Of a stretch of 10,105 nt of DNA, positions 6,388 to 10,105 are shown in pieces (positions within the stretch are counted from its first letter, which is position 1; every line of letters begins with the position of its first letter). Under the pieces are notes generated by a model. It saw only the letters and a list, made by a program, of their open reading frames with translations, searched no databases and was not told the origin of the DNA. The stretch is from contig NZ_PIZH01000035.1 of NCBI RefSeq assembly GCF_002835825.1, forward strand, positions 1 to 10,105, read 5' to 3'. The position numbers were made by a program, and so were the translations under genes. This stretch comes from Methanoregula sp. Lineage in GTDB: Archaea > Halobacteriota > Methanomicrobia > Methanomicrobiales > Methanospirillaceae.

Positions 6388-6818
6388 TTCGCCCCGACTG
6401 CGCCGACACTGTCCTGGTACCGGCCGGTATACCCGTTGCCGCTTCCCTTCACCTCGTGAAGAATCAGCTGGACAATCCTGTCGTTCTTGCGTACAACAAG
6501 ATCATCCCCAATGTTCGTCAGGCACAGGGTGAGATGCCCGCGGAATCCGGGATCAACATACCCGGCTCCGAGCAATACCCCCTTCCGGCCAAACGAAGAC
6601 CGGCACATGAGTGTCCCGGCAAGATCGGTGGGAAGTTCAACCCATTCCAGCGTGGGGACAAGCGTGCACTTCCCCGCTTCAAGGGTGATATCACTGGCTG
6701 AACGGAGATCGTACGATGCAGGTTGCTGGCATTCGGAAAGATAGGGATTGATCACGAGTTTTCCGACAGCAGGGTTTTGTTCCATGCGACGGGCAATCTC
6801 GGTCGATGAGAGAATCAT
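6384..6818 (-). CDS. Short dCTP deaminase/dUTPase-family protein lacking the deaminase catalytic Glu
   Basis: The 144 residues match the core of archaeal dCTP deaminase/dUTPase: start MILSSTEIARR, ASYDLR (34-39), WVELPTDLAG (59-68), RSSFGRKG (73-80), GYVDPGFRGHLTLCL (86-100), RIVQLIL (114-120) and the C-terminal GRYQDSVGA. Proteins of this family cut dUTP to dUMP and pyrophosphate, or deaminate dCTP. Dcd proteins have 190-205 residues, so about 50 are absent, mostly before WVELP. In Dcd the segment reads GxxTLE, with Glu as the catalytic base; here Cys99 takes that place, while Asp89, the counterpart of the dUTPase catalytic Asp, is kept. A plain dUTPase is therefore more likely than a deaminase. 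ATG at 6818 has no ribosome binding site, which fits a leaderless transcript. It is first in an operon with nrpR, overlapping it by four bases. Confidence 0.82.
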   Translation of the reverse strand: MILSSTEIARRMEQNPAVGKLVINPYLSECQQPASYDLRSASDITLEAGKCTLVPTLEWVELPTDLAGTLMCRSSFGRKGVLLGAGYVDPGFRGHLTLCLTNIGDDLVVRKNDRIVQLILHEVKGSGNGYTGRYQDSVGAVGAK

Positions 6819-6838
6819 TGGAGTAGTTTATCGGCAGA

Positions 6839-6852
6839 AAATACTTAATATC
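6839..6852. promoter_or_regulatory. Shared AT-rich block acting as divergent promoter for dcd-nrpR and tRNA-Arg
   Basis: The stretch AATACTTAATATC is TATA-like on both strands and is centred near 6846. On the minus strand it predicts a start near 6820, two bases before the dcd ATG. On the plus strand it predicts a start near 6872, four bases before the tRNA. Both spacings fit archaeal promoters. Whether one or two TBP sites exist cannot be told from sequence. Confidence 0.55.
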
Positions 6853-6875
6853 TTTTGATGTAAAGAAGATGAGAA

Positions 6876-6947
6876 GGATCCATGGGGTAGAGGATATCCT
6901 CTTGGGCTTCGAACCCAAGGACGCGGGTTCGATTCCCGCTGGGTCCG
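6876..6947 (+). tRNA. tRNA-Arg, anticodon UCG
   Basis: The 72 bases fold into a complete cloverleaf. The acceptor GGATCCA pairs with TGGGTCC (one T-G pair). The D arm is GGGT with AGAGGATA and TCCT. The anticodon stem TTGGG/CCCAA holds the loop CTTCGAA with anticodon TCG at 6909-6911. The variable loop is GGAC. The T arm is GCGGG-TTCGATT-CCCGC. The discriminator base is G6947. It reads CGA (and possibly other CGN) codons. CCA is not encoded. There is no intron. Confidence 0.95.
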
Positions 6948-6960
6948 TTCCTGCTTTTCT
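6948..6960 (+). terminator. T-rich terminator of tRNA-Arg
   Basis: TTCCTGCTTTTCT follows the discriminator base directly, a pyrimidine-rich end typical of archaeal tRNA genes. Confidence 0.45.
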
Positions 6961-7046
6961 CACAATTACAAAAGATACTCGTCAGTCGGGGATCTACCGG
7001 ATTGGACAAGGTCCTGAATACAATTGATGGAATGGTGAAAAGAGAA

Positions 7047-8441
7047 TTAAATCTCGTCTCTCCGCCGGATATGCGGTCCGCCTGAACGTCTTCCCAGTGC
7101 CCTGATGATCGCAAAGAGGACGAGGATCGCAAGTGCCCCCAGTCCTATCATGCCAAGAAGGCCCCAGTCAATGCTCTTTCCGATAACAACAGTCACAGCA
7201 GCAGTAGCATTCCCCGAAATAACCTGCTTCGTTACGGATTGCGGGACGTACCCTTCCTTCGTTACGGAAATATTCACATCGGTATTGAAGGGAATGCTGG
7301 TAACGAACTGCCCGTTGTTATCCGTCATTCCAGCACTTGCTCCATCCACCAGGACCGATGCACCCGGAAGCGCCTTGTTGTCATTATCCTGGACAGTGAC
7401 CGTCAGCGCAGAGTTCGCCAGCGGGAGGGTGAAGGTGTAATCCCTGCTGCTGCTGGAGATCGTTACGATGCTGCTCTGGGGCGTGTAGCCAGTCTTCCGG
7501 ACCTCGATAGAATAATCACCGGACACGAGAGTTGAAGAACTCATCCGCCCGTATTCGTTGGTCGTTCCCGCAAGTGTCCCGTCAACATAGACATCTGCAC
7601 CTTCCATGGGTTTTTTGGACTCATCTGTTACATATATAAAAGCGCCAAGGGGTGCTTTCGATATTGAGGCATAATAGATGGCATCAGTCTCGCTGATGAC
7701 ACGGGACTCCATGTAGGATTTATACCCGTCTTTTGAGATCTCGATGGTGTAGGTCTTTTCCCGGGTAATGGGCGTTATCAGGATACCGCGTTCATCGGTT
7801 TTCCCCGCCAGCACAGTATTAAGACGTATCTCGGCAGCGGGAACGGCCTTTCCGGTATCTTTGTCAGTGACAACAAACGAGAAACTGTTCCCGGAAAGCA
7901 GTTTGTATTGCACTTCCTGGTCAACAGCTCCCATGATAATTGTCCCGCTCCGGGACTCGTAATTGGGGGCCGAGATATCAATGGAATAAATGGTTGCACC
8001 GGTAACGGCAAAGGTGGCAGTCCCGCTGTTGTCGGTCAGCTTTGTCAGCGTCACATTCTCTGCAGTAAGGTTTACCTGGGCACCGGAGATCGGATTCAGC
8101 GTATCGGAATCGAACAGGGTGCTCCTGAACGTGAGCGTCTTACGGCTGAGGTTTACCAGCAGTGCTGTGGTGTTTTTACTGACCTTCTGGCTCCAGTCAT
8201 TGTACCCGCTCATCGAGATCCGGATTTCCTGATCATTTAACCCGGAATGGGTGAGCAGCACCTGGCCAAGGGAGTTTGTCCGTGCGTAGTTGGCACTGTT
8301 GACATATATGGTTGCATGCGAGAGAGTGACATTATCAATGCTGTCCTGCACCGTGATCAGCAGGCTGGTCGTTGCCTGTGCCGAACTGCAGAGAAGCAGG
8401 AGAAGCAGGATGGCAAAAAGGAAACGAGGTCGGGGATACAT
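7047..8441 (-). CDS. Secreted, membrane-anchored protein with five PEGA/carboxypeptidase-regulatory-like repeats
   Basis: The 464 residues begin with a signal peptide: basic MYPRPR, hydrophobic 7-18, then CSSAQA, cleavage probably near 23. Five beta-sandwich repeats follow, about 25-98, 100-182, 184-262, 264-340 and 343-420. Each has the pattern VxD..., GAxVxVxG, a T(D/N)xxG turn and a closing I-x-V-x-K-x-G-Y. The closing GY motifs are at 79-80, 239-240, 318-319 and 397-398, with NY at 160-161. A membrane helix at 426-447 and a basic tail (GRRSGGPHIRRRDEI) anchor it with the repeats outside. Several N-glycosylation sequons (NVT, NTT, NLS, NLT, NIS, NAT) suit an archaeal surface protein. Such domains usually act as stalks or binding modules; no enzyme domain is present and no partner can be named. 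The start is ATG at 8441 with only a weak AGGT upstream. It may share a transcript with the AMP phosphorylase gene or start leaderless from a TATA-like CTGATATACG near 8467. Confidence 0.85.
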   Translation of the reverse strand: MYPRPRFLFAILLLLLLCSSAQATTSLLITVQDSIDNVTLSHATIYVNSANYARTNSLGQVLLTHSGLNDQEIRISMSGYNDWSQKVSKNTTALLVNLSRKTLTFRSTLFDSDTLNPISGAQVNLTAENVTLTKLTDNSGTATFAVTGATIYSIDISAPNYESRSGTIIMGAVDQEVQYKLLSGNSFSFVVTDKDTGKAVPAAEIRLNTVLAGKTDERGILITPITREKTYTIEISKDGYKSYMESRVISETDAIYYASISKAPLGAFIYVTDESKKPMEGADVYVDGTLAGTTNEYGRMSSSTLVSGDYSIEVRKTGYTPQSSIVTISSSSRDYTFTLPLANSALTVTVQDNDNKALPGASVLVDGASAGMTDNNGQFVTSIPFNTDVNISVTKEGYVPQSVTKQVISGNATAAVTVVIGKSIDWGLLGMIGLGALAILVLFAIIRALGRRSGGPHIRRRDEI

Positions 8442-8480
8442 GATAAATATCGCGACCTGCTCGTATATCAGGACATCGGT

Positions 8481-10007
8481 CTATATCTCCGAATAAGACG
8501 ACGGAACACGGTCCAGCAGCATACCCTCAACAAGGACCGGCATGAGGCGACGGCCTTCTTCGATTGCCTTCTGCAACCTCCAGTTCCGGTCCGCATACAG
8601 GGTGAAGAGCGGTTCACCGGCTTTCACGAGCTTTCCTTTCTTCGCGTGAAGGAGGATCCCCGCGCCCCGGTCCTGCGGGGCCCCTGCGGTCCGTGCAAGA
8701 GTGATGAGCGAGCGGTTGTTCATCTCGATCACGTACCCGGATGCCGGAGCACGGACCACGAACTGGTGTTCCCCGGGGGCAATATCCGATGACTTGACAT
8801 TCGGGTCGCCTCCCTGGATCTCGATGATCCTTTTCATCTTCTCGAGCGCTTTACCACTGGAGAGAAGGTCCTGAGCCATGGCCATACCCCCGCCCCGTGG
8901 CGCCTTACCGGCCATCTCCAATGCGATCCCGGCGATGGATATGCTCTTCTGGATAAAGGAATTCGGCTCCTGAGAGCCCTCAAGGACACGCAGCGCTTCG
9001 ATGACCTCCAGTTTCGGACCGACGCTGTGCCCGACAGGGGTGTCGCCATACGTGAGGGCACACTCCACTTTCATTCCCAGTCGTTCGCCAAGCTCGATGA
9101 ATTCGCGGGCAAGTTTACGCCCTTCCTGCATATTTGGAACCTTGGTATTCTGGCCGACCGGAATGTCGATGACGACAAGGTTAGCACCAACTGCAAACTT
9201 CTTCGCCATCACGCTTGCCAGCATCTGGCCCCGTGCATCGATCTTGAATGGGTATTCCTGGATGATGATCCGGTCATCTGCCGGGGCGATATTCGTTGCC
9301 CCGCCCCAGACAATGCATCCCCCGATCTTGTCAGTCATCTGCTGGACCTCGCTTGCAGTGAACTCAACAAACGCCAGTGCTTCCATGAGGTCTGCCGTCC
9401 CACCGGCACCGGTGATGGCACGCGAACTCGTCTTGGGGATCTTGAGGCCGCTTGCCGCAATAATGGGGACTACAAGAAATGTGATCTTGTTGCCGGGCAC
9501 CCCTCCGATAGAGTGCTTGTCGACAATGGGACGGGAGGCAAACTTGATCTGTTCGCCCGTCTCCACCATTGCACGGGTGAGATGCTCGACCTCGTCCATG
9601 TCGAGCGGATTAATATAGGATGCTGTTATGTAAGCAGTCAGTTCTGCAGCAGAGATATCGTCGTGGACAACGTCTTTGATAATCGTCAGGGTCTCTTCTT
9701 TCGTGAGCTTGCCCCCGTCCATCTTCTTCTTGATATAGTCAAGTGATTCAGGCCGGCCGGCCTCGCGGATCTCGATCTCCTCCCCATCCTCAAGCCGGAG
9801 GCGCTCATTGGTGATGCGGTAGATTCCAAGAGTCCCCTGCTGGGCGATCGTAGATGTGATCTCGACAAATGCTGTTGCCGACAACCCGTTCTTCGGGTTG
9901 ATAACCTGGACCCGGTCGCCATTCATCACGCCCATGCCCCGGGCATCCAGCCGGTTCAGGAGCACCCCCCGTGCTGCAATATCAATGTTCTTTACAACCA
10001 GTTTCAA
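8481..10007 (-). CDS. deoA: AMP phosphorylase (archaeal thymidine-phosphorylase-like)
   Basis: AMP phosphorylase splits AMP and other NMPs with phosphate into the base and ribose 1,5-bisphosphate. R15P isomerase and form III RuBisCO then take this to 3-phosphoglycerate. The protein has 508 residues, normal for the archaeal enzyme (about 503). Residues 1-80 form the archaeal N-terminal barrel domain ([13 protein letters not shown]). The nucleoside-phosphorylase core holds the phosphate-binding [24 protein letters not shown], and the [12 protein letters not shown] loop. The C-terminal [12 protein letters not shown] and [12 protein letters not shown] form the usual final domain. The frame opens with TTG at 10025, but GGAGGTG at 10022-10016 lies eight bases before a second TTG at 10007, which gives MKLVVKN and is the better start. 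Neither RuBisCO nor the isomerase is in the window. The surface-protein gene follows after 39 bases. Confidence 0.93.
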   Translation of the reverse strand: MKLVVKNIDIAARGVLLNRLDARGMGVMNGDRVQVINPKNGLSATAFVEITSTIAQQGTLGIYRITNERLRLEDGEEIEIREAGRPESLDYIKKKMDGGKLTKEETLTIIKDVVHDDISAAELTAYITASYINPLDMDEVEHLTRAMVETGEQIKFASRPIVDKHSIGGVPGNKITFLVVPIIAASGLKIPKTSSRAITGAGGTADLMEALAFVEFTASEVQQMTDKIGGCIVWGGATNIAPADDRIIIQEYPFKIDARGQMLASVMAKKFAVGANLVVIDIPVGQNTKVPNMQEGRKLAREFIELGERLGMKVECALTYGDTPVGHSVGPKLEVIEALRVLEGSQEPNSFIQKSISIAGIALEMAGKAPRGGGMAMAQDLLSSGKALEKMKRIIEIQGGDPNVKSSDIAPGEHQFVVRAPASGYVIEMNNRSLITLARTAGAPQDRGAGILLHAKKGKLVKAGEPLFTLYADRNWRLQKAIEEGRRLMPVLVEGMLLDRVPSSYSEI

Positions 10008-10015
10008 ACTGCTCG

Positions 10016-10022
10016 CACCTCC
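10016..10022 (-). promoter_or_regulatory. Ribosome binding site setting the TTG start of AMP phosphorylase
   Basis: GGAGGTG on the minus strand matches the 16S rRNA 3' end over seven bases and lies eight bases before TTG at 10007. The longer frame from 10025 would place this site inside the coding region, so the later TTG is preferred. Confidence 0.75.
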
Positions 10023-10085
10023 CAATTCGGGATCTTATGATAACAAACGAATCGGCAGTATCAGATGTATGTTGACTCTTCGGGG

Positions 10086-10095
10086 TTTAAAAAGG
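10086..10095 (-). promoter_or_regulatory. Possible TATA promoter of AMP phosphorylase
   Basis: CCTTTTTAAA on the minus strand is TATA-like. It predicts a start near 10063 and a leader of about 55 bases. It lies at the window edge, so other elements may exist further upstream. Confidence 0.4.
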
Positions 10096-10105
10096 TGTCA
10101 CACAA

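Noticed and set aside
6876..6960. tRNA-Arg as an integration site of a mobile element
   Set aside because: No integrase, no repeated copy of the tRNA 3' end in the window, and the neighbours are ordinary chromosomal genes.
6691..7132. Two overlapping minus-strand open frames of 90 and 95 codons
   Set aside because: They are the antisense of the tRNA-Arg gene and its flanks. The reading NRTRVLGFEAQ is a known type of false protein made from tRNA antisense.
9001..9618. 205-codon plus-strand open frame opposite AMP phosphorylase
   Set aside because: It is antisense to strongly conserved AMP phosphorylase motifs, has shadow-like composition and has no initiation signal.

Overview
The window looks like a piece of chromosome from a methanogenic archaeon, most likely of the order Methanomicrobiales (Methanoregula-like). 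The order-level placement is inferred from gene content and protein style, not from a database search. The evidence is the paired F420-dependent methanogenesis enzymes Mtd and Mer, an archaeal AMP phosphorylase, an NrpR-type nitrogen repressor, a CetZ-like tubulin homologue, a tRNA gene without an encoded CCA end, archaeal TATA boxes, T-tract terminators, and a mixture of Shine-Dalgarno-led and apparently leaderless genes.

Layout from left to right. (1) The 3' part of mtd (+) meets a GalT-like nucleotidyltransferase gene (-) tail to tail, with the two ends overlapping. (2) mer (-) lies behind the GalT-like gene, after a T-rich terminator that also forms the GalT upstream region. (3) A divergent intergenic region of about 370 bp separates mer from a 744-residue tubulin/FtsZ-superfamily protein (+). 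Its N-terminal half resembles CetZ and its C-terminal half is a Pro/Lys/Glu-rich tail. (4) That gene runs tail to tail, one base apart, into a two-gene operon (-) of a short Dcd/dUTPase-family gene followed by a single-domain nrpR. (5) The operon is transcribed divergently from a tRNA-Arg(UCG) gene (+), apparently from the same AT-rich promoter block. (6) A secreted, membrane-anchored protein with five beta-sandwich repeats (-) follows. (7) AMP phosphorylase (-) lies upstream of it, 39 bp away.

Mtd and Mer carry out consecutive C1 reductions on tetrahydromethanopterin, so the left third is an energy-metabolism locus with a sugar-nucleotide gene inserted. The right part is nucleotide housekeeping (dUTPase/dCTP deaminase family, AMP phosphorylase), nitrogen regulation and cell surface. 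I see no mobile element, CRISPR array or phage gene.

The points most worth a second look are: the CetZ-like protein, whose T4 nucleotide-binding loop is degenerate while its T7 catalytic acids remain; the repeated motif in its tail; the Dcd-family protein with Cys where the deaminase has its catalytic Glu; and the tail-to-tail gene pairs, in which the terminator of one gene is written as lysine codons in the end of the other.
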